Of a DNA stretch of 64,000 nucleotides, positions 28,210 through 42,900 are shown piece by piece. Source of the DNA: Hydractinia symbiolongicarpus (lineage: Eukaryota > Cnidaria > Hydrozoa > Anthoathecata > Hydractiniidae); contig NC_079885.1 in NCBI RefSeq assembly GCF_029227915.1, positions 3,100,001-3,164,000 of the forward strand. Reading direction: 5' to 3'. The notes below the pieces were generated by a model. That model did no database searches, was not told where the DNA came from, and was given only the letters and a program-made list of their open reading frames with translations. How positions within the stretch are numbered: the stretch's first letter is position 1; the number at the start of each line of letters is the position of its first letter. Both the position numbers and the translations under genes were made by a program.

Positions 28210-29760
28210 CGATAAATTCCAGCAACCATGTCAAATTAAGAAGAATGTTATTTCTTGGGTCCAATTGTCTCACTTATCACATTTAGAAAGTCACAGTCCA
28301 AAATCAGTTCAATTAAGTTCCACAGTCAATCGTTTCACTGTTAAAAGCGATGCAACCTAGTGATATCCAAATACTACCGCTAAATACATGTTGGTACGAA
28401 TATGTGACGCAACCGATGTAACTTAAGCGGATTGACACCGTTAAAAAGTCATTGAAATGTAGTTTTAAAAACTGCTTCTATTTCTTCAACGCGTGCTAAC
28501 GGCCAGGATTGGTCCCACAGTAAAAAAAGACTTATTTATCAAAATTTTTAAATGAAGCGCTCCAAACAGCGACCAGTGTAATCGCTGAGTTCCGGCAATC
28601 ATGTCAAATTAAGAAGAATGTTATTCCTTGGGTCCAATTGTCTCACTTATCACATTTATAAAGTCACAGCCCAAAATCAGTTCAATTAAGTCCCACAGTC
28701 AATCGTTTCACTGTTAAAAGCGATATAACCTAGTATTACCAGAAAAAAATCACTTAATACATGTTGGTACAAATATGTGACGCAACCGTTGTAACTCAAA
28801 CGGACTGATACCGTTAGAAAGACATTAAAATGTAGTTTTTGAAACTGGCTCTATTTCTTCAACGCGCGCTAACAGCCAGGATTGGTCCCACAGTAAGAAA
28901 TGACTTATTCATCTAAATTTTTAAATGAAGTACCACCACAGCGCCCAGTAAAATCGGTAAATTCCAACAATCATGTCAAATTAAGAAGAATGTTATCCTT
29001 GGATCCAGTTGTCTCATTTATCCCATTTATGAGATCAAAGACCAAAATCAGTTCAATTAAGTCCCACAGTCAATCGTTTCACTGTTAAAAGCGATGCAAC
29101 CCAGTAATATCCGAATACTACCGCTAAATACATGTTGGTATGAATATGTGACGCAACAGTTGTAACTCAAACGGACTGAAACCGTTAGAAAGTCATTGAA
29201 ATGTAGTTTTTGAAACTGCTTCTATTTCTTCAACGTGCGCTAACGGCCAGGATTGGTCCCACAGTAAGAAATGACTTATTTATCTAAACTTTTAAATAAA
29301 GCGCTACCACAGCGCCCAGTGAAATCGGTAAATTCCAGCAACCATGTCAAATTAAGAAGAATGTTATTTCTTGGGTCCAATTGTCTCACTTATCAGATTT
29401 AGAAAGTCACAGTCCAAAATCAGTTCAATTAAGTTCCACAGTCAATCGTTTCACTGTTAAAAGCAATGCAACCTAGTGATATCCGAATACTACCGCTAAA
29501 TACATGTTGGTACGAATACGTGACGCAACCGATGTAACTTAAGCGGATTGACACCGTTAGAAAGTCATTGAAATGTAGTTTTTAAAACTGCTGTTATTTC
29601 TTCAACGCGTGCTAACGGCCAGGATTGGTCCCACAGTAAAAAATGACTTATTTTGTATAAATTTTTAAGTGAAGCGCTACCATAGGGCCGAGTGTAATCG
29701 CTGAATTCCAGCAATCATGTCAAATTAAGAAGAATGTTATTCCTTGGAGTCCAATTGGCT

Positions 29761-32700
29761 CATTTATCACATTTAAAGGTCACAGTACAGAATCACTTCA
29801 ATTAAGTCCCACAGTCAATCGTTTCACTGTCAAAAGCAATACAACTTAGTAATATCGGAAAAAAATCACTAAATACATGTTGGTACGAATACGATACGCA
29901 ACCGATGTAACTTAAGCGGATTGACACCGTTAGAAAGTCAATGAAATGTAGTTTTTGAAAATGTTTCTATTTCTTCAGCGCGTGCTAACGGCTAGGATTG
30001 GTCCCACAGTACAAAATGAATTATTTATCTAAACTTTTATGTAAAGCGCTACCACAGCGCCCAGTGAAATCGGTAAATTCCAGCAATCATGTCGAATAAA
30101 GAAGAATGTTATTTCTTGGGTCCAATTTTCTCATTTATCACATTTAAAAGGTCACAGTACAGAATCACTTCAATTAAGTCCCACAGTCAATTGTCTCACT
30201 GTCAAAAGCAATACAACTTAGTAATATCGGCAAAAAATCATTAAGTACATGTTGGTACGAATACATGACGCAAACGATGTAACTTAAGCGGACTGATACC
30301 GTCAGAAAGTCATTGAAATGTAGTTTTTCAAACTGTTCCTATTTATTCAGCGCGTGCTAACGGCTGGGATTGGTCCCACAGTAAAAAATGACTTATTTTA
30401 TATAAATTTTTAAGTGAAGCGCTACCATAGGGCCGAGTGTAATCGCTGAATTCCAGCAATCATGTCAAGCTAAGAAGAATGTTATTCCTTGGAGTCCAAT
30501 TGGCTCATTTATCATATTTATAAGGTCACAGTACAGAATCACTTCAATTAAGTTCCACAGTCAATCGTTTCACTGTCAAAAGCAATACAACTAAGTAATA
30601 TCGGAAAAAAATCACTAAGTACATGTTGGTACGAATACGTGACGCAAACGATGTAACTTAAGCGGACTGATACCGTCAGAAAGTCATTAAAATGTAGTTT
30701 TTCAAACTGCCTCTATTTCTTCAACGCGCGCTAACGGTCAGGATTGGTCCCACAGTAAGAAATGACTTATATATATAAATTTTTAAATGAAGTACTACCA
30801 CAGCGCCCAGTGAAATCGGTAAATTCCAACAATCATGTCAAATAAAGAAGAATGTTATTCCTTGGAGTCCAATTGGCTCATTTATCACATTTATAAGATC
30901 ACAGTACAGAATCACTTCAATTTAGTCGCACAGTCAATCGTTTTACTGTCAAAAGTAATACAACTTAGTAATATCGGAAAAAAATCACTAAGTACAAGTT
31001 GGTACGAATACGTGACGCAACCGATGTAACTTAAGCGGATTGACACCGTTAGGAAGTCATTAAAATGTAGTTTTTAAAAATGTTTCTATTTCTTCAGCGC
31101 GTGCTAACGGCTAGGATTAGTCCCACAGTACAAAATGACTTTTTTATCTAAACTTTAAATAAAGCGCTACCACAGCGCCCAGTGAAATCGGTAAATTCCA
31201 GCAATCATGTCAAATTAAGAAGAATGTTATTTCTTGGGTCCAATTGTCTCACTTATCACATTTAGAACGTCACAGTCCAAAATCAGTTCAATTAAGTCCC
31301 ACAGTCAATCGTTTCACTGTTAAAAGCGATGCAACCTAGTAATATCGGGAAAAAATCACTAAGTACATGTTGGTACGAATATGTGACACAACCGTTGCAG
31401 TTGAAACGGACTGATACCGTTAGTAAGTCAATGAAATAGAGTATTTGAAACTGCCTCTATTTCTTCAACGTGCGCTACCGGCCAGGATTGGTCCCACAGT
31501 AAAAAAAACTTATTTATCAAAATTTTTAAATGAAGCGCTCCAAACAGCGACCAGTGTAATCGCTGAGTTCCGGCAATCATGTCAAATTAAGAAGAAGGTT
31601 ATTCCTTGGGTCCAATTGTCTCACTTATCACATTTATAAAGTCACAGTCCAAAATCAGTTCAATTAAATCCCACAGTCAATCGTTTCACTGTTAAAAGCG
31701 ATACAACCTAGTATTACCAGAAAAAAATCACTTAATACATGTTGGTACGAATATGTGACGCAACTGTTGTAACTCAAACGGACTGATACCGTTAGAAAGA
31801 CATTAAAATGTAGTTTTTGAAACTGTCTCTATTTCTTCAACGCGCGCTAACGGCCAGGATTGGTCCCACAGTAAGAAATGACTTATTTATCTAAATTTTT
31901 TAATGAAGTACCACCACAGCGCCCAGTAAAATCGGTAAATTCCAACAATCATGTCAAATTAAGAAGATTGTTATCCTTGGATCCAGTTGTCTCATTTATC
32001 ACATTTAAAGGTCACAGTACAGAATCACTTCAATTAAGTCCCACAGTCAATCGTTTCACTGTCAAAAGCAATACAACTTAGTAATATCGGAAAAAAATCA
32101 CTAAATACATGTTGGTACGAATACAATACGCAACCGATGTAACTTAAGCGGATTGACACCGTTAGAAAGTCAATGAAATGTAGTTTTTGAAAATGTTTCT
32201 ATTTCTTCAGCGCGTGCTAACGGCTAGGATTGGTCCCACAGTACAAAATGAATTATTTATCTAAACTTTTATGTAAAGCGCTACCACAGCGCCCAGTGAA
32301 ATCGGTAAATTCCAGCAATCATGTCGAATAAAGAAGAATGTTATTTCTTGGGTCCAATTTTCTCATTTATCACATTTAAAAGGTCACAGTACAGAATCAC
32401 TTCAATTAAGTCCCACAGTCAATTGTCTCACTGTCAAAAGCAATACAACTTAGTAATATCGGCAAAAAATCATTAAGTACATGTTGGTACGAATACATGA
32501 CGCAAACGATGTAACTTAAGCGGACTGATACCGTCAGAAAGTCATTGAAATGTAGTTTTTCAAACTGTTTCTATTTATTCAGCGCGTGCTAACGGCTGGG
32601 ATTGGTCCCACAGTAAAAAATGACTTATTTTATATAAATTTTTAAGTGAAGCGCTACCATAGGGCCGAGTGTAATCGCTGAATTCCAGCAATCATGTCAA

Positions 32701-34335
32701 GCTAAGAAGAATGTTATTCCTTGGAGTCCAATTGGCTCATTTATCATATTTATAAGGTCACAGTACAGAATCACTTCAATTAAGTTCCACAGTCAATCGT
32801 TTCACTGTCAAAAGCAATACAACTTAGTAATATCGGAAAAAAATCACTAAGTACATGTTGGTACGAATACGTGACGCAAACGATGTAACTTAAGCGGACT
32901 GATACCGTCAGAAAGTCATTAAAATGTAGTTTTTCAAACTGCCTCTATTTCTTCAACGCGCGCTAACGGTCAGGATTGGTCCCACAGTAAGAAATGACTT
33001 ATATATATAAATTTTTAAATGAAGTACTACCACAGCGCCCAGTGAAATCGGTAAATTCCAACAATCATGTCAAATAAAGAAGAATGTTATTCCTTGGAGT
33101 CCAATTGGCTCATTTATCACATTTATAAGATCACAGTACAGAATCACTTCAATTTAGTCGCACAGTCAATCGTTTTACTGTCAAAAGTAATACAACTTAG
33201 AAATATCGGAAAAAAATCACTAAGTACAAGTTGGTACGAATACGTGACGCAACCGATGTAACTTAAGCGGATTGACACCGTTAGGAAGTCATTAAAATGT
33301 AGTTTTTAAAAATGTTTCTATTTCTTCAGCGCGTGCTAACGGCTAGGAATAGTCCCACAGTACAAAATGACTTTTTTATCTAAACTTTAAATAAAGCGCT
33401 ACCACAGCGCCCAGTGAAATCGGTAAATTCCAGCAATCATGTCAAATTAAGAAGAATGTTATTTCTTGGGTCCAATTGTCTCACTTATCACATTTAGAAC
33501 GTCACAGTCCAAAATCAGTTCAATTAAGTCCCACAGTCAATCGTTTCACTGTTAAAAACGATGCAACCTAGTGATATCCGAATACTACCGCTAAATACAT
33601 GTTGGTACGAATACGTGACGCAACCGATGTAACTTAAGCTGAATGACACCGTTAGGAAGTCATTAAAATGTAGTTTTTGAAACTGCCTCTATTTCTTCAA
33701 CGCGCGCTAACAGCCAGGATTGGTCCCACAGTAAGAAATGACTTATTTATCTAAATTTTTAAATGAAGTACCACCACAGCGCCCATAAAATCGGTAAATT
33801 CCAACAATCATGTCAAATTAAGAAGAATGTTATCCTTGGATCCAGTTGTCTCACTTATCACATTTATAAGGTCACAGTCCAAAATCAGTTCAGTTAAGTC
33901 CCACAGTCAATCGTTTCACTGTTAAAAGCGATGCAACCTAGTAATATCGGGAAAAAATCACTAAGTACATGTTGGTACGAATATGTGACACAACCGTTGC
34001 AGTTGAAACGGATTGACACCGTTAGAAAGTCATTGAAATGTCGTTTTTGAAACTGCTTCTATTTCTTCAACGCGCGCTAAAGGCCAGGATTGGTCCCACA
34101 GTAAGAAATGACTTATTTATCTAAACTTTTATATAAAGCGCTACCACAGCGCCCAGTGAAATCGGTAAATTCCAGCAATCATGTCAAATTAAGAAGAATG
34201 TTATTTCTTGGGTCCAATTGTCTCACTTATCACATTTAGAAAGTCACAGTCCAAAATCAGTTCAATTAAGTTCCACAGTCAATCGTCTCACTGTTAAAAG
34301 CGATGCAACCTAGTGATATCCGAATACTACCGCTA
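29761..34335 (+). repeat. 6-monomer higher-order repeat (offset 2232 bp)
   Basis: About 29761-31315 recurs at 31993-33547 with an offset of exactly 2232 bp, and a third instance of part of it starts near 34474 inside the 15-mer block. Private markers include the changed GTACGAATACGATACGC/ACAATACGC near 29890/32122, CATGTCAAATAAAGAAG at 30835, 33067 and 35299, and TTTAGTCGCACAGTC. The intervening 33548-34335 is a different set of monomers. Confidence 0.85.
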
Positions 34336-37300
34336 AATACATGTTGGTACGAATACGCGACGCAACCGATGTAACTTAAGCGGATTGACACCGTTAGAAA
34401 GTCATTGAAATGTAGTTTTTGAAACTGCTTCTATTTCTTCAACGCGTGCTAACGGCCAGGATTGGTCCCACAGTACAAAATGAATTATTTATCTAAACTT
34501 TTATGTAAAGCGCTACCACAGCGCCCAGTGAAATCGGTAAATTCCAGCAATCATGTCGAATAAAGAAGAATGTTATTTCTTGGGTCCAATTTTCTCATTT
34601 ATCACATTTAAAAGGTCACAGTACAGAATCACTTCAATTAAGTCCCACAGTCAATTGTTTCACTGTCAAAAGCAATACAACTTAGTAATATCGGCAAAAA
34701 ATCACTAAGTACATGTTGGTACGAATACATGACGCAAACGATGTAACTTAAGCGGACTGATACCGTCAGAAAGTCATTGAAATGTAGTTTTTCAAACTGT
34801 TCCTATTTATTCAGCGCGTGCTAACGGCTGGGATTGGTCCCACAGTAAAAAATGACTTATTTTATATAAATTTTTAAGTGAAGCGCTACCATAGGGCCGA
34901 GTGTAATCGCTGAATTCCAGCAATCATGTCAAGCTAAGAAGAATGTTATTCCTTGGAGTCCAATTGGCTCATTTATCATATTTATAAGGTCACAGTACAG
35001 AATCACTTCAATTAAGTCCCACAGTCAATCGTTTCACTGTCAAAAGCAATACAACTTAGTAATATCGGAAAAAAATCACTAAGTACATGTTGGTACGAAT
35101 ACGTGACGCAAACGATGTAACTTAAGCGGACTGATACCGTCAGAAAGTCATTAAAATGTAGTTTTTCAAACTGCCTCTATTTCTTCAACGCGCGCTAACG
35201 GTCAGGATTGGTCCCACAGTAAGAAATGACTTATATATATAAATTTTTAAATGAAGTACTACCACAGCGCCCAGTGAAATCGGTAAATTCCAACAATCAT
35301 GTCAAATAAAGAAGAATGTTATTCCTTGGAGTCCAATTGGCTCATTTATCACATTTATAAGATCACAGTACAGAATCACTTCAATTTAGTCGCACAGTCA
35401 ATCGTTTCACTGTCAAAAGTAATACAACTTAGTAATATCGGAAAAAAATCACTAAGTACAAGTTGGTACGAATACGTGACGCAACCGATGTAACTTAAGG
35501 GGATTGACACCGTTAGGAAGTCATTAAAATGTAGTTTTTAAAAATGTTTCTATTTCTTCAGCGCGTGCTAACGGCTAGGATTAGTCCCACAGTACAAAAT
35601 GACTTTTTATCTAAACTTTTAAATAAAGCGCTACCACAGCGCCCAGTGAAATCGGTAAATTCCAGCAATCATGTCAAATTAAGAAGAATGTTATTTCTTG
35701 GGTCCAATTGTCTCACTTATCACATTTAGAACGTCACAGTCTAAAATCAGTTCAATTAAGTTCCACAGTCAATCGTTTCACTGTTAAAAACGATGCAGCC
35801 TAGTAATATCCGAATTCTACCGCTAAATACATGTTGGTCCGAATATGTGACGCAACCGTTGTAACTCAAACGGATTTATACCGCCAGAAAGTTAATGAAA
35901 TGTAGTCTTTGAAACTGTTCCTATTAATTCAGCGCGTGCTAACGGCCAGGATTGGTCCCACAGTAGAAAATGACTTATTTTATATAAATTTTTAAGTGAA
36001 GCGCTACCATAAGGCCGAGTGTAATCGCTGAATTCCAGCAATCATGTCAAGCTAAGAAGAATGTTATTCCTTGGAGTCCAATTGGCTCATTTATCACATT
36101 TATAAGGTCACAGTACAGAATCACTTCAATTAAGTCCCACAGTCAATCGTTTCACTGTCAAAAGCAATACAACTTAGTAATATCGGAAAAAAATCACTAA
36201 GTACATGTTGGTACGAATACGTGACGCAACCGATGTAACTTAAGCGGACTGATACCGTCAGAAAGTCATTTAAATGTAGTTTTTCAAACTGTCTCTTTTT
36301 CTTCAGCGCGCGATAACGTCTAGGATTGGTCCTACAGTAAAAAATGACTTTTTTATCTAAATTTTTAAATGAAGTGCTACCACAGCGCCCAGTGTAACTG
36401 CTGAGATCCTGCAATCATGTCAAATTAAAAAGAATGTTATTTCTTGCAGTCCAATTGTCTCACTTATCACATTTATAAGGTCACAGTCCAAAATCAGTTC
36501 AGTTAAGTCCCACAGTCAATCGTTTAACTGTTAAAAGCGATACAACTTAGTAATATCGGAAAAAAATCACTAAGTACATGTTGGTACGAATATGTGACGC
36601 AACCGTTGCAGATGAAGCGGACTGATACCGTTAGAAAGTCAATGAAATATGGTATTTGAAAATGTCTCTATTTCTTCATGGAGCGCTAACGGCTAGGATT
36701 GGTCCCACAGTAAAAAAAGACTTATTTATCAAAATTTTTAAATGAAGCGCTCCAAACAGCGACCAGTGTAATCGCTGAGTTTCGGCAATTATGTCAAATT
36801 AAGAAGAATGTTATTCCTTGGGTCCGATTCTCTCACTTATCACTTTTATAAAGTCACAGTCCAAAATCAGTTCAATTAAGTCCCACAGTCAATCGTTTCA
36901 CTGTTAAAAGCGATACAACCTAGTATTACCAGAAAAAAATCACTTAATACATGTTGGTACGAATATGTGACGCAAGCGTTGTAACTCAAACGGATTGATA
37001 CCGTTAGAATGACGTTAAAATGTAGTTTTTGAAACTGCCTCTATTTCTTCAACGCGCGCTAACGGCCAGGATTGGTCCCACAGTAAGAAATGACTTACTT
37101 ATCTAAATTTTTAAATGAAGTACCACCACAGCGCCCAGTGAAATCGGTAAATTCCAACAATCATGTCAAATTAAGAAGAATGTTATCCTTGGATCCAGTT
37201 GTCTCATTTATCACATTTAGAACGTCACAGTCCAAAATCAGTTCAATTAAGTCCCACAGTCAATCGTTTCACTGTTAAAAACGATGCAGCCTAGTAATAT

Positions 37301-39924
37301 CCGAATTCTACCGCTAAATACATGTTGGTCCGAATATGTGACGCAACCGTTGTAACTCAAACGGATTTATACCGCCAGAAAGTTAATGAAATGTAGTCTT
37401 TGAAACTGTTCCTATTTATTCAGCGCGTGCTAACGGCCAGGATTGGTCCCACAGTAGAAAATGACTTATTTTATATAAATTTTTAAGTGAAGCGCTACCA
37501 TAGGGCCGAGTGTAATCGCTGAATTTCAGCAATCATGTCAAGCTAAGAAGAATGTTATTCCTTGGAGTCCAATTGGCTCATTTATCACATTTATAAGGTC
37601 ACAGTACAGAATCACTTCAATTAAGTCCCACAGTCAATCGTTTCACTGTCAAAAGCAATACAACTTAGTAATATCGGAAAAAATCACTAAGTACATGTTG
37701 GTACGAATATGTGACACAACCGTTGCAGTTGAAACGGACTGATACCGTTAGAAAGTCAATGAAATAGAGTATTTGAAACTGCCTCTTCTTCTTCAACGTG
37801 CACTACCGGCCAGGATTGGTCCCACAGTAAAAAAAGACTTATTTATTAAAATTTTTAAATGAAGCGCTCCAAACAGCGACCAGTGTAATCGCTGAGTTCC
37901 GGCAATCACGTAAAATTAAGAAGAATGTTATTTCTTGGGATCCATTTGGCTCACTTAGCACATTTATAAGGTCACAGTCCAAAGTTACTTCAATTAATTC
38001 CCAGAGTCAATCGTTTCACTGTTAAAAGCGATACAACTTAGTAATATCGGAAAAAAATCACTAAGTACATGATGGTACGAATACGTGACGCAACTGTTGT
38101 AACTTAAGCGGATTGTCACCGTTAGAAAGTCAATGAAATGTAGTTTTTGAAACTGCCTCTATTTCTTCAACGCGCGCTAACGGCCAGGATTGGTCCCACA
38201 GTAAGAAATGACTTATTTATCTAAACTTTTAAATAAAGCGCTACCACAGCGCCCAGTGAAATCGGTAAATTCCAGCAATCATGTCAAATTAAGAAGAATG
38301 TTATTTCTTGGGTCCAATTGTCTCACTTATCACATTTAGAAAGTCACGGTCCAAAATCAGTTCAATTAAGTTCCACAGTCAATCCTTTCACTGTTAAAAG
38401 CGATGCAACCTAGTGATATCCGAATACTACCGCTAAATACATATTGGTACGAATACGTGATGCAACCGATGTAACTTAAGCGGATTGACACCGTTAGAAA
38501 GTCATTGAAATGTAGTTTTTGAAACTGCTTCTATTTCTTCAACGTGTGCTAACGGCCAGGATTGGTCCCACAGTACAAAATGAATTATTTATCTAAACTT
38601 TTATGTAAAGCGCTACCACAGCGCCCAGTGAAATCGGTAAATTCCAGCAATCATGTCGAATAAAGAAGAATGTTATTTCTTGGGTCCAATTTTCTCATTT
38701 ATCACATTTAAAAGGTCACAGTACAGAATCACTTCAATTGAGTCCCACAGTCAATTGTTTCACTGTCAAAAGCAATACAACTTAGTAATATCGGCAAAAA
38801 ATAACTAAGTACATGTTGGTACGAATACATGACGCAAACGATGTAACTTAAGCGGACTGATACCGTCAGAAAGTCATTGAAATGTAGTTTTTCAAACTGT
38901 TCCTATTTATTCAGCGCGTGCTAACGGCTGGGATTGGTCCCACAGTAAAAAATGACTTATTTTATATAAATTTTTAAGTGAAGCGCTACCATAGGGCCGA
39001 GTGTAATCGCTGAATTCCAGCAATCATGTCAAGCTAAGAAGAATGTTATTTCTTGGGTCCAATTGTCTCACTTATCACATTTAGAACGTCACAGTCTAAA
39101 ATCAGTTCAATTAAGTCCCACAGTCAATCGTTTCACTGTTAAAAACGATGCAGCCTAGTAATATCCGAATTCTACCGCTAAATACATGTTGGTCCGAATA
39201 TGTGACGCAACCGTTGTAACTCAAACGGATTTATACCGCCAGAAAGTTAATGAAATGTAGTCTTTGAAACTGTTCCTATTTATTCAGCGCGTGCTAACGG
39301 CCAGGATTGGTCCCAGAGTAAGAAATGACATATTTATCTAAATTTTAAATGAAGTACTACCACAGCGCCAAGTGAATTCGGTAAATTCCAGCAATCACGT
39401 CAAATTAAGAAGAATGTTATTTCTTGGGTTCATTTGCCTCACTTATCACATTTATAAGATCACAGTACAGAATCACTTCAATTAAGTCCCACAGTCAATT
39501 GTTTCACTGGCAAAAGCAATACAACTTAGTAATATCGGAAAAAAATCACTAAGTACATGTTGGTACGAATACGTGACGCAACCGATGTAACTTAAGCGGA
39601 CTGATACCGTCAGAAAGTCATTGAAATGTAGTTTTTCAAACTGTCTCTATTTCTTCAGCGCACGATAACGTCTAGGATTGGTCCTACAGTAAAAAATGAC
39701 TTTTTTATCAAAATTTTTAAATGAAGCGCTCCAAACAGCGACCAGTGTAATCGCTGAGTTCCGGCAATTATGTCAAATTAAGAAGAATGTTATTCCTTGG
39801 GTCCGATTCTCTCACTTATCACATTTATAAAGTCACAGTCCAAAATCAGTTCAATTAAGCCCCACAGTCAATCGTTTCACTGTTAAAAGCGATACAACCT
39901 AGTATTACCTGAAAAAAATCACTT
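34336..39924 (+). repeat. 15-monomer (5589-bp) tandem duplication, copy 1
   Basis: Copy 1 of a 5589-bp direct duplication. Rare variants reappear 5589 bp downstream: AACTTAAGGGGATTGACACC near 35496, CCATAAGGCCGAG near 36008, TTCTTCATGGAGCGC near 36671, GTCCCAGAGTAAGAAATGAC near 39311, and CAATTAAGCCCCACAG near 39852. At every marker I compared, the copies are identical. The exchange point falls inside the shared AATACATGTTGGTACGAATA block, so monomer phase is kept. Confidence 0.92.
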
Positions 39925-42900
39925 AATACATGTTGGTACGAATACGCGACGCAACCGATGTAACTTAAGCGGATTGACACCGTTAGAAAGTCATTGAAAT
40001 GTAGTTTTTGAAACTGCTTCTATTTCTTCAACGCGTGCTAACGGCCAGGATTGGTCCCACAGTACAAAATGAATTATTTATCTAAACTTTTATGTAAAGC
40101 GCTACCACAGCGCCCAGTGAAATCGGTAAATTCCAGCAATCATGTCGAATAAAGAAGAATGTTATTTCTTGGGTCCAATTTTCTCATTTATCACATTTAA
40201 AAGGTCACAGTACAGAATCACTTCAATTAAGTCCCACAGTCAATTGTTTCACTGTCAAAAGCAATACAACTTAGTAATATCGGCAAAAAATCACTAAGTA
40301 CATGTTGGTACGAATACATGACGCAAACGATGTAACTTAAGCGGACTGATACCGTCAGAAAGTCATTGAAATGTAGTTTTTCAAACTGTTCCTATTTATT
40401 CAGCGCGTGCTAACGGCTGGGATTGGTCCCACAGTAAAAAATGACTTATTTTATATAAATTTTTAAGTGAAGCGCTACCATAGGGCCGAGTGTAATCGCT
40501 GAATTCCAGCAATCATGTCAAGCTAAGAAGAATGTTATTCCTTGGAGTCCAATTGGCTCATTTATCATATTTATAAGGTCACAGTACAGAATCACTTCAA
40601 TTAAGTCCCACAGTCAATCGTTTCACTGTCAAAAGCAATACAACTTAGTAATATCGGAAAAAAATCACTAAGTACATGTTGGTACGAATACGTGACGCAA
40701 ACGATGTAACTTAAGCGGACTGATACCGTCAGAAAGTCATTAAAATGTAGTTTTTCAAACTGCCTCTATTTCTTCAACGCGCGCTAACGGTCAGGATTGG
40801 TCCCACAGTAAGAAATGACTTATATATATAAATTTTTAAATGAAGTACTACCACAGCGCCCAGTGAAATCGGTAAATTCCAACAATCATGTCAAATAAAG
40901 AAGAATGTTATTCCTTGGAGTCCAATTGGCTCATTTATCACATTTATAAGATCACAGTACAGAATCACTTCAATTTAGTCGCACAGTCAATCGTTTCACT
41001 GTCAAAAGTAATACAACTTAGTAATATCGGAAAAAAATCACTAAGTACAAGTTGGTACGAATACGTGACGCAACCGATGTAACTTAAGGGGATTGACACC
41101 GTTAGGAAGTCATTAAAATGTAGTTTTTAAAAATGTTTCTATTTCTTCAGCGCGTGCTAACGGCTAGGATTAGTCCCACAGTACAAAATGACTTTTTATC
41201 TAAACTTTTAAATAAAGCGCTACCACAGCGCCCAGTGAAATCGGTAAATTCCAGCAATCATGTCAAATTAAGAAGAATGTTATTTCTTGGGTCCAATTGT
41301 CTCACTTATCACATTTAGAACGTCACAGTCTAAAATCAGTTCAATTAAGTTCCACAGTCAATCGTTTCACTGTTAAAAACGATGCAGCCTAGTAATATCC
41401 GAATTCTACCGCTAAATACATGTTGGTCCGAATATGTGACGCAACCGTTGTAACTCAAACGGATTTATACCGCCAGAAAGTTAATGAAATGTAGTCTTTG
41501 AAACTGTTCCTATTAATTCAGCGCGTGCTAACGGCCAGGATTGGTCCCACAGTAGAAAATGACTTATTTTATATAAATTTTTAAGTGAAGCGCTACCATA
41601 AGGCCGAGTGTAATCGCTGAATTCCAGCAATCATGTCAAGCTAAGAAGAATGTTATTCCTTGGAGTCCAATTGGCTCATTTATCACATTTATAAGGTCAC
41701 AGTACAGAATCACTTCAATTAAGTCCCACAGTCAATCGTTTCACTGTCAAAAGCAATACAACTTAGTAATATCGGAAAAAAATCACTAAGTACATGTTGG
41801 TACGAATACGTGACGCAACCGATGTAACTTAAGCGGACTGATACCGTCAGAAAGTCATTTAAATGTAGTTTTTCAAACTGTCTCTTTTTCTTCAGCGCGC
41901 GATAACGTCTAGGATTGGTCCTACAGTAAAAAATGACTTTTTTATCTAAATTTTTAAATGAAGTGCTACCACAGCGCCCAGTGTAACTGCTGAGATCCTG
42001 CAATCATGTCAAATTAAAAAGAATGTTATTTCTTGCAGTCCAATTGTCTCACTTATCACATTTATAAGGTCACAGTCCAAAATCAGTTCAGTTAAGTCCC
42101 ACAGTCAATCGTTTAACTGTTAAAAGCGATACAACTTAGTAATATCGGAAAAAAATCACTAAGTACATGTTGGTACGAATATGTGACGCAACCGTTGCAG
42201 ATGAAGCGGACTGATACCGTTAGAAAGTCAATGAAATATGGTATTTGAAAATGTCTCTATTTCTTCATGGAGCGCTAACGGCTAGGATTGGTCCCACAGT
42301 AAAAAAAGACTTATTTATCAAAATTTTTAAATGAAGCGCTCCAAACAGCGACCAGTGTAATCGCTGAGTTTCGGCAATTATGTCAAATTAAGAAGAATGT
42401 TATTCCTTGGGTCCGATTCTCTCACTTATCACTTTTATAAAGTCACAGTCCAAAATCAGTTCAATTAAGTCCCACAGTCAATCGTTTCACTGTTAAAAGC
42501 GATACAACCTAGTATTACCAGAAAAAAATCACTTAATACATGTTGGTACGAATATGTGACGCAAGCGTTGTAACTCAAACGGATTGATACCGTTAGAATG
42601 ACGTTAAAATGTAGTTTTTGAAACTGCCTCTATTTCTTCAACGCGCGCTAACGGCCAGGATTGGTCCCACAGTAAGAAATGACTTACTTATCTAAATTTT
42701 TAAATGAAGTACCACCACAGCGCCCAGTGAAATCGGTAAATTCCAACAATCATGTCAAATTAAGAAGAATGTTATCCTTGGATCCAGTTGTCTCATTTAT
42801 CACATTTAGAACGTCACAGTCCAAAATCAGTTCAATTAAGTCCCACAGTCAATCGTTTCACTGTTAAAAACGATGCAGCCTAGTAATATCCGAATTCTAC

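Larger units (their letters stand above)
24871..29760 (+). repeat. Satellite with 4-monomer repeats (offset ~1491 bp)
   Basis: Unit starts at 26642 and 27013 recur at 28133 and 28505, offsets of 1491-1492 bp. Shared variants include CAGCCCAAAATCAG and AAAGCGATATAACC. Other monomers near 25145 and 25510 match classes seen near 6350 and 8560. No gene is seen. Confidence 0.7.

Noticed and set aside
36130-36414. 94-codon antisense open frames at 10967-11251, 36130-36414 and 41719-42003
   Set aside because: The last two are identical only because they lie in the 5589-bp duplication. They are satellite antisense with no codon or domain signal.
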